From contig SSGX01000009.1 of NCBI GenBank assembly GCA_008017155.1, forward strand, positions 1-64,000: 64,000 nucleotides of DNA, read 5' to 3'. Below are positions 17,943-27,558 of this stretch, one piece after another. The translations under genes were made by a program, and so were the position numbers. Within the stretch, counting starts at the first letter, position 1. Each line of letters begins with the position of its first letter. The DNA comes from Neisseriales bacterium (GTDB taxonomy: Bacteria > Pseudomonadota > Gammaproteobacteria > Burkholderiales > UBA11063). Below the pieces are notes generated by a model. That model searched no databases, was not told the DNA's origin, and was given only the letters and a program-made list of their open reading frames with translations.

Positions 17943-20405
17943 CTAGGCATTAACCCGCAGCCCAGATTTTTTTGCTTTAGTGGGCTTCTTCTTTAATGGT
18001 TCTTTTCCTGTTGATGTATCCAATATGGTCTGTTGATCCCATGGTATTGGCTTATATTCTAGCGCAATTTCAAGCACCTGATCAACTGTTTTAACTGGGA
18101 TAACTTCAAGTTGCCCTTTAATTTCATCTGGAATTTCATCCAAGTCTTTAACATTTTTCTCAGGAATTAACACTGTTTTTATGCCAGCACGAAGTGCCGC
18201 TAGCATTTTTTCTTTGAGTCCACCGATTGGCAAGACTTCACCATAAAGAGTTACTTCACCTGTCATTGCAACGCTAGACTTAATTGGTACGTGGTTCAAG
18301 CTTGAGGCTATAGCTGTGACCATGGCAATACCTGCTGAAGGACCATCTTTAGGAGTTGCACCTTCTGGTACATGAACGTGGATGTCTCTATTCTCATAGA
18401 ATTTCTCATCTATCCCAAGAAGATTACTGCGGCTACGAACTAAACTTATTGCAGCCTGAATCGATTCTTTCATTACATCACCAAGCTGTCCGGTACGGAT
18501 AATATTTCCTTTACCCGGAATGGCAATTACTTCAATTGTAAGAATATCTCCACCGATTTCTGTCCATGCAAGACCCGTAACCCTTCCAACACGATTTTCT
18601 TTAGCACTGATACCAAAATCATTAATTGGAATACCTAGAAAATCTTTTAATGTGTCTTTTGTAATTTTAATTTTCTTGCCTGTAACTTTTTTAGTATCAA
18701 GCATCGTTACCACTTTACGGCAAAGTTTACCTATTTGTCGATCTAGACTTCGTACACCAGCTTCGGCAGTGTAATACCGAATTACATCCAGAATGGTTTC
18801 GCTATCAACTACAATTTCTGCTGGTTTTAAGCCATTGTTCTTGATCTGGCGTGGCAATAGGTATTGCTCGGCAATTTTTAATTTTTCTTGTTCGGTGTAG
18901 CCAGATAAACGAATTATTTCCATCCGGTCGCGTAGCGGACCAGGAATGTTCATTGAATTAGACGTACAAACAAACATTACCTGCGATAAATCAAATGCTA
19001 CCTCAGTGTAGTTGTCAACAAATGCGCGGTTTTGTTCTGGATCTAGTACTTCCAGTAGGGCTGCTGCTGGATCACCACGATGATCTGCACCAATTTTATC
19101 AACTTCATCAAAAAGCAATAATGGATTTTTAACGCCGATTTTACTTATATTTTGTAAGACTTTACCCGACATCGCGCCAATATAGGTTTTACGATGCCCA
19201 CGGATTTCTGCTTCATCATGTAAGCCGCCAAGTGCAATTCTTACATACTTACGGTTTGTCGCTTTGGCAATTGATTCACCTAAGGAAGTTTTACCAACTC
19301 CTGGAGGACCAACGAAACACAGGATTGGTGATTTATTATTTTCAGTACGACGTTGAACTGCAAGATATTCAATAATCCGTTCTTTAATTTTATCTAGCCC
19401 ATAATGATCTTTATCAAGAATTTTTTGTGCCTTATCAAGATCTGAACTTACCTTAGTAGTTTTATTCCATGGTAAATCTGCTAAATGTTCGATATAGTTT
19501 CTTACTAAAGCACTTTCAGAAGACATTTGCGGCATCATTTTTAATTTTTTTAATTCAGCAAGGGCTTTTTTCTCAGCTTCTTCTGGCATTTTGGCTTTGT
19601 GAATTTTATTTTCAAGTTCTTGAATTTCGTTTAATTCTTCGATTTCGCCCAATTCTTGCTGAATTGCACGCTGTTGTTCATGCAAGTAATATTCTTTCTG
19701 GTTTTTCTCAATCTGTTGCTTAACGCGCCCTTGAATTTTTTTCTCAACGGTAAGAATTTCAATTTCACGATTTAATTCTTTAAGAAGCATGGTTAAACGT
19801 TTTTTAAGTGATGATGTTTCAAGTAGTTCTTGGCGAATTGTCAAATCCATAATTACATGAGTAATAATCACATCTGCAAGCTGTTCTATATTAGCTATTT
19901 TTGCAATGATTGATACAACTTCATCTGGCACTTTCTGATTTAATTTGGCAAACTCATCAAATAACTGAATTATTTCACGGCGTTCTGCTTCCTGTTCTAT
20001 CTTACTTATGTCTTGCTTAGTCTGGATTTCCTGAATTTCAGTTGCTAAGAAACCGTCTTTTTCAATTATTTTTGTTGCTTTAGCACGGATTTTGCCTTCA
20101 ATTAGAACTTTTTTAGTACCATCTGGTAGTTGCAAAATTTGAAGTATTTTAGCCAGTGTTCCAGTAGTATGAAGATTTTCTTCTGTTACTTCATTGTCTG
20201 TTGGGTTTTTTTGGCTAAGTAATATAACCTGCTTGTCTTTTTTATCAGCAATTTCAAGGGCGTTGATTGATTTTTGCCTACCAACGAATAATGGAACTAC
20301 CATATTTGGGAAGATTACCACATCTTTCAGCGGGATTATTGGAACTAGATTGTCTGACAGTTCTATTTCATTGGTTTTATCATTAGAGTTGTTATTGGTA
20401 ATCAT
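17943..20405 (-). CDS. lon: ATP-dependent protease Lon
   Basis: Cytosolic AAA+ serine protease for misfolded and regulatory proteins. 820 residues. N-terminal substrate domain ([20 protein letters not shown]), a coiled linker, Walker A (GPPGVGKTS, near residue 370), Walker B ([11 protein letters not shown]), and a C-terminal protease domain with catalytic Ser in [10 protein letters not shown] and Lys in [15 protein letters not shown] Lys-rich tail ends the protein. It appears monocistronic, with its own promoter and terminator. clpX/clpP, often upstream in other bacteria, are not here. Confidence 0.97.
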   Translation of the reverse strand: MITNNNSNDKTNEIELSDNLVPIIPLKDVVIFPNMVVPLFVGRQKSINALEIADKKDKQVILLSQKNPTDNEVTEENLHTTGTLAKILQILQLPDGTKKVLIEGKIRAKATKIIEKDGFLATEIQEIQTKQDISKIEQEAERREIIQLFDEFAKLNQKVPDEVVSIIAKIANIEQLADVIITHVIMDLTIRQELLETSSLKKRLTMLLKELNREIEILTVEKKIQGRVKQQIEKNQKEYYLHEQQRAIQQELGEIEELNEIQELENKIHKAKMPEEAEKKALAELKKLKMMPQMSSESALVRNYIEHLADLPWNKTTKVSSDLDKAQKILDKDHYGLDKIKERIIEYLAVQRRTENNKSPILCFVGPPGVGKTSLGESIAKATNRKYVRIALGGLHDEAEIRGHRKTYIGAMSGKVLQNISKIGVKNPLLLFDEVDKIGADHRGDPAAALLEVLDPEQNRAFVDNYTEVAFDLSQVMFVCTSNSMNIPGPLRDRMEIIRLSGYTEQEKLKIAEQYLLPRQIKNNGLKPAEIVVDSETILDVIRYYTAEAGVRSLDRQIGKLCRKVVTMLDTKKVTGKKIKITKDTLKDFLGIPINDFGISAKENRVGRVTGLAWTEIGGDILTIEVIAIPGKGNIIRTGQLGDVMKESIQAAISLVRSRSNLLGIDEKFYENRDIHVHVPEGATPKDGPSAGIAMVTAIASSLNHVPIKSSVAMTGEVTLYGEVLPIGGLKEKMLAALRAGIKTVLIPEKNVKDLDEIPDEIKGQLEVIPVKTVDQVLEIALEYKPIPWDQQTILDTSTGKEPLKKKPTKAKKSGLRVNA

Positions 20406-20466
20406 TGCATTTTCCTTAATCTATGGTGCTTATACTAAATAATGAACCGTATCTGAATTCATACTG

Positions 20467-20494
20467 CATATACTTGTTTTAATGTTTCTGTCAA
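20467..20494 (-). promoter_or_regulatory. Putative sigma-70 promoter of lon
   Basis: On the minus strand a perfect -35 TTGACA (20489-20494), a 16-base spacer and -10 TATATG (20467-20472), about 60 bases before the lon start. I found no convincing heat-shock promoter beside it. Confidence 0.55.
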
Positions 20495-20563
20495 TTTTTT
20501 TATAGCTCAATGCTACTACAATCGTTGATATCATTCAATTAAACACGTATGCTATATTGTAAC

Positions 20564-22687
20564 CTAACTACGCGTTGCTTTTATGACAAAATCGTTCTCT
20601 GCTATATTAGATAGCAAATCATCTACTTCTTTTGCGGTAGAAACACTGATAGTAAGCTTAACTACAACTACACTATGGTTGTCACTGCGCTCCTGAAATA
20701 TCTCTTCCATATTGATCTGACGTTCGGCTATGATTGCTGATAACTTATTGAATACTCCGGGTAAATTATCAATCGTTATCGTCAATTTTGACAGGAACTG
20801 TGCCTCGGTGTCATTAATGAGAATGGCTGGAACAAGCTTATCAAGTCCGATTGTTTTATTTTTGCGACAGTCATAGCTATGTAGCTCAAGTTCACCCTTA
20901 CGCGTGAGCTTTGCATATATTTTCTCATCTGGTAATGGACAACAAATGTCATCTTGAATTATTGGTAAATTACAATTACTCAGCTTTAATTTTAAAGGTT
21001 TCCCAGCATTTATATCAAGTAATTCGCTTACTATTCTAAGAGCCGGGATTTCATTAACACCAATTTTTTGCTCAAAATCAGTAAGGTTAAAGCGTTCTGC
21101 ATATTGTGTATTAATAAGGTTTTCTAATAATTCATCAGTTACAACAGTATCGCTACCAGCAATGTGAAGCCCAATATTAAGTAAATTTACGCCATTACTT
21201 ACATCTTCATCATATTTTTGTTCTTTTAGATACTGCTTGATTTTACTGATTGCACGCCCGGTAATTACCGAGTTTAACCAGTTTTCATCTGGTTCGCTAA
21301 ATTGAGATGTGCTAACTTCAATTACATCACCATTTTGCAGTCGATGATCGTGTTCAACTGAGCGTTGATTAACTCGTGCTCGATTAAAATGATCGCCAAT
21401 GTCCGTATGTATTGCATAGGCAAAATCAACTGGTGTTGAGCCCCTAGGTAAGTGAATGATTTTACCTTTAGGAGTAAACACATAAATGTTTTTGGGCGAA
21501 AGATCCTTTTTAATGTTTTCAAGGAAATCACTGGCTGAAAATGTGCTACTTTGAATTTCAAGAATGTTATTAATCCAGTTGGCTGTATGCTGTTTAGCAC
21601 TGCTACCATAATCAATTCCACGCTGCTGTTTTAGTAAATGACTAATAATTCCATGTTCAGCGATATCTTCCATTTCCGTTGTTCTGATGTGTATTTGTAA
21701 TGGTGCTCCGGTGGGGCTCATCATCGTTGAATGTAAGGACTGATAACCATTACTTTTAGGTATTGCAATGTAATCTTTAAATTTGCCTGGAATTGGCTGA
21801 TAAAGATTATGAATTACACCAAGTGTAAGATAGCAATCACCAATAGTTTCAACAATTATTTTAATCTCAAAAATATCATAAATTCGATCAAATGATTGTT
21901 GTCTTTTTAACATTCTATTGTAAAGGTTAGAGATCGTTCGCTGACGATATTTAAATTCTGCTTTTATTCCATTTGATTTAAGTGCATTACTGATGTTGTT
22001 GAGGATTTCTTCAGTGAGTGGTAAACGATTTTTTTGTGCAGCCTCTACCGCTGAATTTATTACTTTATAACGCATTGGGTAGAGATGTTTAAAACTTTCT
22101 TCAGCAAGTTCAAGGTGTATTTTATGTAGTCCAATCCGGTTTGCGATTGGGACATAGATTTCCATCGTTTCCATAGCGATTTTACGACGCTTTTCTGGTC
22201 GCATTGAGCCTAGTGTCAACATATTGTGCATTCGATCGGCTAGTTTGATCAAAATTACGCGAATGTCTTTCGCCATTGCTAAAACAACTTTTCTAAAGTA
22301 TTCAGCGTGAGCTATTTCTTCAGACTCAAAGTGTAGTTTATCTAATTTGGTTACGCTATCTACCAGTTCTGCAATACTAGTGCCGAATATTCTGGTTAAT
22401 TCTTCTTTACTTACGGGGGTATCTTCAATTACATCATGCATTAATGCACCAGCAATTGTTTGTTCGTCAAGTTCCCAGTCGGCAATTAATGTTGCTACTT
22501 CTATCGGATGGGTAATGTACGGTTCACCACTCTTACGGAATTGACCATAATGTGCATGGTTTGCCACCTGAAAGGCTAGATCAATGGTTTCTATTTTTTT
22601 GCCGTGAAGGTGTCTTCGGGCGGTTGAGAGCAAGGTTCTTCTAAGGTCATCTACAAGTTTTTGATATTCGCCGTGATTGATTTCCAT
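20564..22687 (-). CDS. spoT: Bifunctional (p)ppGpp synthetase/hydrolase
   Basis: Makes and degrades the stringent-response alarmone. 707 residues. HD hydrolase domain at about 30-180 (YITHPIEVATLIA, MHDVIEDT, KLADRMHNM all intact); synthetase domain at about 230-360 (SNGYQSLHSTM); TGS domain near 390-450; C-terminal ACT domain. The synthetase carries KFKD, the basic type that I recall for bifunctional SpoT/Rel enzymes, whereas monofunctional RelA has an acidic EFDD. With an intact HD site this supports dual activity. The order gmk-rpoZ-spoT is the conserved proteobacterial one. Confidence 0.95.
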   Translation of the reverse strand: MEINHGEYQKLVDDLRRTLLSTARRHLHGKKIETIDLAFQVANHAHYGQFRKSGEPYITHPIEVATLIADWELDEQTIAGALMHDVIEDTPVSKEELTRIFGTSIAELVDSVTKLDKLHFESEEIAHAEYFRKVVLAMAKDIRVILIKLADRMHNMLTLGSMRPEKRRKIAMETMEIYVPIANRIGLHKIHLELAEESFKHLYPMRYKVINSAVEAAQKNRLPLTEEILNNISNALKSNGIKAEFKYRQRTISNLYNRMLKRQQSFDRIYDIFEIKIIVETIGDCYLTLGVIHNLYQPIPGKFKDYIAIPKSNGYQSLHSTMMSPTGAPLQIHIRTTEMEDIAEHGIISHLLKQQRGIDYGSSAKQHTANWINNILEIQSSTFSASDFLENIKKDLSPKNIYVFTPKGKIIHLPRGSTPVDFAYAIHTDIGDHFNRARVNQRSVEHDHRLQNGDVIEVSTSQFSEPDENWLNSVITGRAISKIKQYLKEQKYDEDVSNGVNLLNIGLHIAGSDTVVTDELLENLINTQYAERFNLTDFEQKIGVNEIPALRIVSELLDINAGKPLKLKLSNCNLPIIQDDICCPLPDEKIYAKLTRKGELELHSYDCRKNKTIGLDKLVPAILINDTEAQFLSKLTITIDNLPGVFNKLSAIIAERQINMEEIFQERSDNHSVVVVKLTISVSTAKEVDDLLSNIAENDFVIKATRS

Positions 22688-22719
22688 TAAAGTACCTCGC
22701 TATTTTATTCTGAAATTAT

Positions 22720-22926
22720 TTATTCAACACGACCTAAAATTTGTTGGTCAACCTTACGATCAGCTATTTCACGCAATGCAATTACGGTTGGCTTATCACC
22801 TTCTTCGTGTTCAATCATGATATCACTACCTTTTTCAATTTGGCGCGCGCGTAACGCAGCGGCAATTGTCATATCAAAACGATTATTAATAGTTTCCATG
22901 CAGTCTGCAACTGTAAAACGTGCCAT
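22720..22926 (-). CDS. rpoZ: RNA polymerase omega subunit
   Basis: Small RNA polymerase subunit that assists beta-prime folding and forms one ppGpp-binding site in proteobacteria. 68 residues starting [19 protein letters not shown], with [10 protein letters not shown] and the [13 protein letters not shown] helix typical of the family; betaproteobacterial length. It sits 32 bases after gmk and 32 bases before spoT. Confidence 0.95.
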   Translation of the reverse strand: MARFTVADCMETINNRFDMTIAAALRARQIEKGSDIMIEHEEGDKPTVIALREIADRKVDQQILGRVE

Positions 22927-22958
22927 TTTTACTCCTGAAAAAATAAGTTCTTGATTTA

Positions 22959-23597
22959 TTATATTCGTGCCAGCCCATCGCCGGCTCCTATATTGAGATT
23001 GAATTTTTGCTTTATGACTTCAAGCTTTCGAGCTGTCTTGTTGCGAGCAGCTCTTATTATACTACAGAGATCCTGCAACGCAGTATTGAAATCATCATTA
23101 ATTACAATGTAGTCGAATTCTGCTACATGGCTTACATCTTCCATTGCCATGCTTAATCTTTTTTCGATAACTTCAAGACTGTCCGTTTTACGGTCGCGAA
23201 GACGTTGCTCAAGTATCTCTAATGATGGTGGAGCGATAAATATAAGTACTGCGTCATTGAATAGCTTGCGAATTTGCCTTGCTCCTTGCCAGTCAATTTC
23301 AAGAATGATGTCTTTGCCAGTTGCAAGAAATTCTTTAATGGTATTAATGTTGGTACCGTAGAAGTTGCCATAAACTTCAGCATACTCAAGAAAATCGTTG
23401 TTTTCAACCATTTTTTGAAACTCTATGGTGCTAACAAAGAAATAGTTTACGCCATTTTTTTCACCAGGGCGGATGCCCCTTGTGGTGTGCGAAACTGAAA
23501 GTTGAACCCCGTCATCTAATTTACACAGTGCATTTACTAAAGTTGATTTACCAGCTCCAGATGGGGCAGCAATAACATAAATTTTTCCTCGACTCAT
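22959..23597 (-). CDS. gmk: Guanylate kinase
   Basis: Phosphorylates GMP to GDP. 212 residues. P-loop PSGAGKST at about 12-19, then the GMP-binding [22 protein letters not shown] region and [13 protein letters not shown], all diagnostic. First gene of the minus-strand gmk-rpoZ-spoT unit. It diverges from tatD across about 145 bases that should hold both promoters. Confidence 0.97.
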   Translation of the reverse strand: MSRGKIYVIAAPSGAGKSTLVNALCKLDDGVQLSVSHTTRGIRPGEKNGVNYFFVSTIEFQKMVENNDFLEYAEVYGNFYGTNINTIKEFLATGKDIILEIDWQGARQIRKLFNDAVLIFIAPPSLEILEQRLRDRKTDSLEVIEKRLSMAMEDVSHVAEFDYIVINDDFNTALQDLCSIIRAARNKTARKLEVIKQKFNLNIGAGDGLARI

Positions 23598-23741
23598 GCC
23601 TGATGGGCTTCCTTTTTCGTAATTATAAGCTGAATTGTTGTTTGTAGATGTCAGAAATCGTAATTTTCTTTAGTGTAGCACTATGGTAAAATCAAGGGCT
23701 TCTTGCTAAAGGGTAATATTTTAACAAAAGAAGGTAGTTTT

Positions 23742-24536
23742 ATGTTGATTGATTCTCATTGTCATATAAATTTTACAGAGCTATCTACAAATCTTGATGC
23801 TTATTTGCAACAAATGGCTGATAATGATGTTCGTTATGGATTGTGTGTAGCAACAAGACCAGATAATATAGATGAGGTAATTAGACTTGCTGAAGCTAGG
23901 AATAACATCTTTGCCACTGTAGGTATCCACCCCGATGAAAAATTACCAGAATTTGAACTTACAGAAGACTTTCTTTTTAAACATTCCGGGCATCCTAAAG
24001 TGGTAGCCATCGGCGAAACTGGGCTTGACTATTACTGGAATAAGGATATAGACATGAGTTGGCAACACAATCGGTTCAAGACTCATATCAATGTTGCTAA
24101 ACGCTCGGGGTTGCCTCTTGTGATTCATACTCGTGAGTCAGCGGAAGACGCATGGAAAATGCTTGCTGAAAGTGGAATTGATGGATGTGGTGCTGTAATC
24201 CACTGTTTCACCGAAAACTTGGATTGGGCGCGTAAATTTCTGGATATTGGTTGTTATATTTCGTTTTCTGGAATCGTGACATTTAAGAGTGCCAAAGATA
24301 TTCAGGAGGCTGCTAAATACGTTCCTTTGGATCGTCTTCTTGTGGAAACTGATGCTCCATATCTTGCGCCTGTACCGCACCGTGGTAAATTAAATCATCC
24401 TGCGCTTGTTCGGCATACGGCGGAATTTATTGCAGATTTGCGTCAAGTAAAGATCGATGTAATTGCTGAAGCAACTAGTAATAATTTTTTTAATTTATTT
24501 ACAAAAGCCAAAAGCTATATAAATGGAGGTAATTAA
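23742..24536 (+). CDS. tatD: TatD-family metal-dependent hydrolase
   Basis: TIM-barrel hydrolase (3'-5' DNase-like or D-aminoacyl-tRNA deacylase-like activity is reported for the family). 264 residues from ATG 23742, selected by an AAGAAGG site; the frame extends 13 codons upstream. IDSHCHINF supplies the HxH pair; AIGETGLDYYW, PLVIHTRESAED, HCFTENLDWA and LVETDAPYLAP give the other metal ligands. It ends five bases before the cmk start. Which of tatD, ycfH or yjjV it corresponds to cannot be settled here. Confidence 0.9.
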   Translation: MLIDSHCHINFTELSTNLDAYLQQMADNDVRYGLCVATRPDNIDEVIRLAEARNNIFATVGIHPDEKLPEFELTEDFLFKHSGHPKVVAIGETGLDYYWNKDIDMSWQHNRFKTHINVAKRSGLPLVIHTRESAEDAWKMLAESGIDGCGAVIHCFTENLDWARKFLDIGCYISFSGIVTFKSAKDIQEAAKYVPLDRLLVETDAPYLAPVPHRGKLNHPALVRHTAEFIADLRQVKIDVIAEATSNNFFNLFTKAKSYINGGN

Positions 24537-24540
24537 TTTG

Positions 24541-25194
24541 ATGGTTCCTGTGATTACAATCGATGGTCCTGCTTCGTCAGGGAAGGGTACAGTAGCTAAA
24601 TTGTTAGCTAAAGGGCTTGGTTTTCACTACCTTGAGTCTGGAGCGATTTATCGTGCGCTTGGATTATGGGTTTATCGTAACTATGGTGATACTTCTGTTG
24701 ATGAGAGTGAAGTGGTTAAATTGATTGCAACTATGAAGCTTCAATTTACTGAAGTAGGTATCATTCTCAATGGTGAAAATGTTACTGATACACTTCGCGA
24801 GGAGTTTGTTGGTATGCTGGCATCAAAATATGGTTCAATTCCAGATGTTCGTACTAGACTTCTACAGTTTCAACGCGATTTTGCCAAAGAGCCAGGGTTG
24901 GTAACTGATGGGCGGGACATGGGGAGCGTAGTTTTTCCAACCGCAAAACTAAAGGTTTTTTTGACTGCTTCAGCCGAAAAGCGTGCTGAGCGGCGCTATA
25001 AGCAGTTGCAATTATTTAATAAATCTGCTACAATTGAGGCTATTTTGCAAGATATCAAGACACGAGATGAACAAGATTCGAATAGAAGTGTTGCTCCTTT
25101 GTCATATGATTCTTCATTTAATGTTCTGGATAATTCTGATTTAAGCATTGAAGAAACCATTGCGGCTATTTCTAATTTGTATCAGAAATCCTGA
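24541..25194 (+). CDS. cmk: Cytidylate kinase
   Basis: Phosphorylates CMP and dCMP. About 217 residues. P-loop near the N terminus (ITIDGPASSGKGTVAKLLA), LESGAIYRAL, VTDGRDMGSVVFP and the KRAERRYKQL lid are all diagnostic. ATG 24541 is taken as start because GGAGGT at 24525-24530 precedes it; ATG 24523 would place the core motif unusually far in. The order cmk-rpsA-ihfB is conserved in proteobacteria. Confidence 0.95.
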   Translation: MVPVITIDGPASSGKGTVAKLLAKGLGFHYLESGAIYRALGLWVYRNYGDTSVDESEVVKLIATMKLQFTEVGIILNGENVTDTLREEFVGMLASKYGSIPDVRTRLLQFQRDFAKEPGLVTDGRDMGSVVFPTAKLKVFLTASAEKRAERRYKQLQLFNKSATIEAILQDIKTRDEQDSNRSVAPLSYDSSFNVLDNSDLSIEETIAAISNLYQKS

Positions 25195-25202
25195 TTTGTG
25201 GT

Positions 25203-25242
25203 GTTATAAAATATATAGATTTATAACGAGTTTTAATTTTTT
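25203..25242 (+). terminator. AT-rich hairpin in the rpsA leader
   Basis: GTTATAAA (25203-25210) and TTTATAAC (25220-25227) form a perfect 8-base stem followed by a T-rich tract. It lies between the cmk stop and the rpsA start. It could be a weak terminator/attenuator or a structured leader for S1 autoregulation; the stem is AT-rich, so strength is doubtful. Confidence 0.4.
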
Positions 25243-25265
25243 ATTTTTTTAAATGGTCCTAAATA

Positions 25266-26936
25266 GTGGAAAATTTTGCAAGCTTATTTGAACAACACTT
25301 AGCACAACTTGAAATGCGTGAGGGTGAAGTTATTGACGCAACAGTTGTAGCTGTTGATAATAAATATGTAACAGTAACTGCTGGTCTAAAATCTGAATCA
25401 TCAATCGCACTTGGTGAATTTAAAGATGAATTAGGTAATCTTGAAGTTAAAGTTGGTGACGTAGTAAAAGTTGCGATTGAAGCAATTGAAGATGGTTATG
25501 GCGAAACTCGTTTGTCGCGTGACAAAGCTCGTCGTATCGCAGCTTGGGAAGAATTGGAAGGTGCGTTGGAGCGTGGTGATGTTCTAACTGGTGGTGTATA
25601 TGGTCGCGTAAAAGGTGGTCTTGGTGTTATGTACAAAAATGTACGTTTATTCTTGCCAGGTTCACTAATTGATGTACGTACTGTACGTGATTTCACTCCA
25701 TACGAAACTAAGCCAGTAGAATTTAAAGTTATTAAAGTTGATCGTCGTCGCAATAATATCGTTATTTCACGTAAAGCTGTTCTTGTTGAGCGTAATGGTG
25801 AAGATAGTAAAGCTATCGCTGAGAAAATGCAAGAAGGTAATGTTGTTCAGGGTATCGTTAAAAATATCACTGACTACGGTGCATTCGTTGATCTTGGCGG
25901 AATTGATGGCTTGTTATATATTACTGATCTTTCTTGGAAACGTGTTAAACATCCGTCTGAAGTGTTGACTGTTGGTCAGGAAATTGAAGCTAAAGTATTG
26001 AAATTTGATCAAGAAAAACATCGTGTTTCTCTAGGGTTGAAACAACTTTCAAATGATCCTTGGTTTGGTGTTGCTGAACGCTTCCCTGTTGGAACTCGTT
26101 TACATGGCAAGATTTCAAATCTTACTGATTATGGGGCATTTGTTGAGCTTGAGCCGGGTATTGAAGGTTTGGTTCACGTATCTGAGATGGATTGGACTAA
26201 TAAAAACGTTAATCCTTCTAAGTTGGTTAAACTTGGTGATGAAGTTCAAATACAAATTCTTGAAATTGATCCAGAAAAACGCCGTATTAGCTTAGGTATG
26301 AAACAATGTCAAGCTAATCCTTGGGTTGAATTTGCAGAGAAAAACCAGAAGGGTGATCGTGTCGCTGGACAAATCCGCTCGATAACTGACTTTGGTCTAT
26401 TTATTGGTCTAGCTGGTGGTATCGATGGTCTAGTTCACGTATCTGATATTTCATGGACATTGTCTGGTGATGCAGCTATCCGTAACTATAAAAAAGGTCA
26501 GGATATTGAAGCGGTTATCTTATCAGTTGATATTGAGAAAGAGCGTATTGCTCTAGGCATCAAACAGCTTGATAACGACCCATATGCTAATTTCCTAAAT
26601 CTTAATGATAAAGGTTCAATTGTTAAAGGTACAGTTAAAGAAGTTGCTGCTGAGCAAGCAGTTCTTGAATTAGCTTCTGAAATTGATGCTGTTCTTCCTG
26701 CTCGTGAATTTTCATCTGAGCGTGTTGATGATTTAACTAAAGTAGTTAATGTTGGTGATGAGCTTGAAGTTATGATTACAAATATTGATCGTAAATCTAG
26801 AGTTGTTACTGTATCAGTTCGTGCTAAAGATTCAAAAGATGAAGCTGAAGCAATCAAGAAAGTTAAACAAGCAGATAAAACTGCTGGTACAACTAACTTG
26901 GGTTCTTTACTACAGGATAAATTGTCACAAGGATAA
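25266..26936 (+). CDS. rpsA: 30S ribosomal protein S1
   Basis: Binds mRNA at the small subunit and helps unfold it for initiation. 556 residues with six S1/OB domains (repeated patterns such as [39 protein letters not shown] and [17 protein letters not shown]). The start is GTG 25266 ([12 protein letters not shown]), matching the conserved N terminus. No Shine-Dalgarno sequence is visible upstream, which is usual for rpsA, whose product controls its own translation. Followed after two bases by ihfB. Confidence 0.97.
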   Translation: MENFASLFEQHLAQLEMREGEVIDATVVAVDNKYVTVTAGLKSESSIALGEFKDELGNLEVKVGDVVKVAIEAIEDGYGETRLSRDKARRIAAWEELEGALERGDVLTGGVYGRVKGGLGVMYKNVRLFLPGSLIDVRTVRDFTPYETKPVEFKVIKVDRRRNNIVISRKAVLVERNGEDSKAIAEKMQEGNVVQGIVKNITDYGAFVDLGGIDGLLYITDLSWKRVKHPSEVLTVGQEIEAKVLKFDQEKHRVSLGLKQLSNDPWFGVAERFPVGTRLHGKISNLTDYGAFVELEPGIEGLVHVSEMDWTNKNVNPSKLVKLGDEVQIQILEIDPEKRRISLGMKQCQANPWVEFAEKNQKGDRVAGQIRSITDFGLFIGLAGGIDGLVHVSDISWTLSGDAAIRNYKKGQDIEAVILSVDIEKERIALGIKQLDNDPYANFLNLNDKGSIVKGTVKEVAAEQAVLELASEIDAVLPAREFSSERVDDLTKVVNVGDELEVMITNIDRKSRVVTVSVRAKDSKDEAEAIKKVKQADKTAGTTNLGSLLQDKLSQG

Positions 26937-26938
26937 TT

Positions 26939-27226
26939 ATGAATCGCTCAGATATTATTAAGAGAATCTCTGAGCTTTATCCCAAGCTAAGTCGTAAAGA
27001 AATTGAAGCTATTGTTAAAGAATTATTTGCTACAATGGCTTCTAGTATAGCAACGGGTAAGCGTATAGAGATTCGTGGATTCGGGTGCTTTTCACTAAAA
27101 CATCGTGCTGCTGGTAAAGTTCGTAACCCACGTCATGGGGTTGCGATTGATTCTGGTGAACGTCATGTAGTTTATTTCAGAGCCGGGAAAGAGCTACGTG
27201 AGCGTGTTGATGTATTTAGTCGTTAA
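26939..27226 (+). CDS. ihfB: Integration host factor beta subunit
   Basis: DNA-bending subunit of the IHF heterodimer. 95 residues starting MNRSDIIKRISELYP. It has the beta-arm RNPRHG and a GKRIEIRGFGCF segment diagnostic of IhfB rather than HU. It is two bases from the rpsA stop, so co-transcribed with it, and is followed by a terminator hairpin. Confidence 0.97.
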   Translation: MNRSDIIKRISELYPKLSRKEIEAIVKELFATMASSIATGKRIEIRGFGCFSLKHRAAGKVRNPRHGVAIDSGERHVVYFRAGKELRERVDVFSR

Positions 27227-27234
27227 TTTTACGT

Positions 27235-27261
27235 AAAAGTCTCGTGATAAGCGAGGCTTTT
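27235..27261 (+). terminator. Terminator after ihfB
   Basis: AAAAGTCTCG (27235-27244) pairs with CGAGGCTTTT (27252-27261) with one G-T wobble and a 7-base loop, ending in a T-rich run. It closes the cmk-rpsA-ihfB unit. It ends only five bases before the next small reading frame. Confidence 0.75.
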
Positions 27262-27266
27262 CCTTT

Positions 27267-27500
27267 ATGACTAATAACTACCCACAAAAAATTGAACCAA
27301 TTAGTGTTAGGCAATTATCTATTAGTTTGCTTATATTAATTATTTGCTTAGTCTTGATTGGTTTTTTAGTATATAAGCATCAACAAAATAAAAAAACCAC
27401 CTATTCAAAAATTATAATTCCCAAAATAATTAAACACAAAATAACTTCATCTCCTGACAGTATGGAGTCTACTACTTTTGTGATTCCTTTAGTTAAATAA
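27267..27500 (+). CDS. Small single-pass membrane protein, uncertain
   Basis: 77 residues with one strong hydrophobic helix (about 17-36: LSISLLILIICLVLIGFLV) and then a Lys-rich tail. It occupies the place where lapA (a small LPS-assembly membrane protein) follows ihfB in many proteobacteria, but it has one membrane segment instead of two and I cannot align it with LapA. The start lies right against the terminator and has no Shine-Dalgarno site, so expression from this ATG is questionable. Possibly a diverged lapA or a lineage-specific ORF. Confidence 0.4.
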   Translation: MTNNYPQKIEPISVRQLSISLLILIICLVLIGFLVYKHQQNKKTTYSKIIIPKIIKHKITSSPDSMESTTFVIPLVK

Positions 27501-27558
27501 CCAGTATAATAAAAATTCTGTTAAAATCCAGTTTAGAGTTTGTATTGAAAGAGTCTCT

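Noticed and set aside
20406-20563. Heat-shock (sigma-32) promoter for lon
   Set aside because: No convincing CTTGAA and CCCCAT pair at correct spacing; a normal sigma-70 promoter is visible instead.
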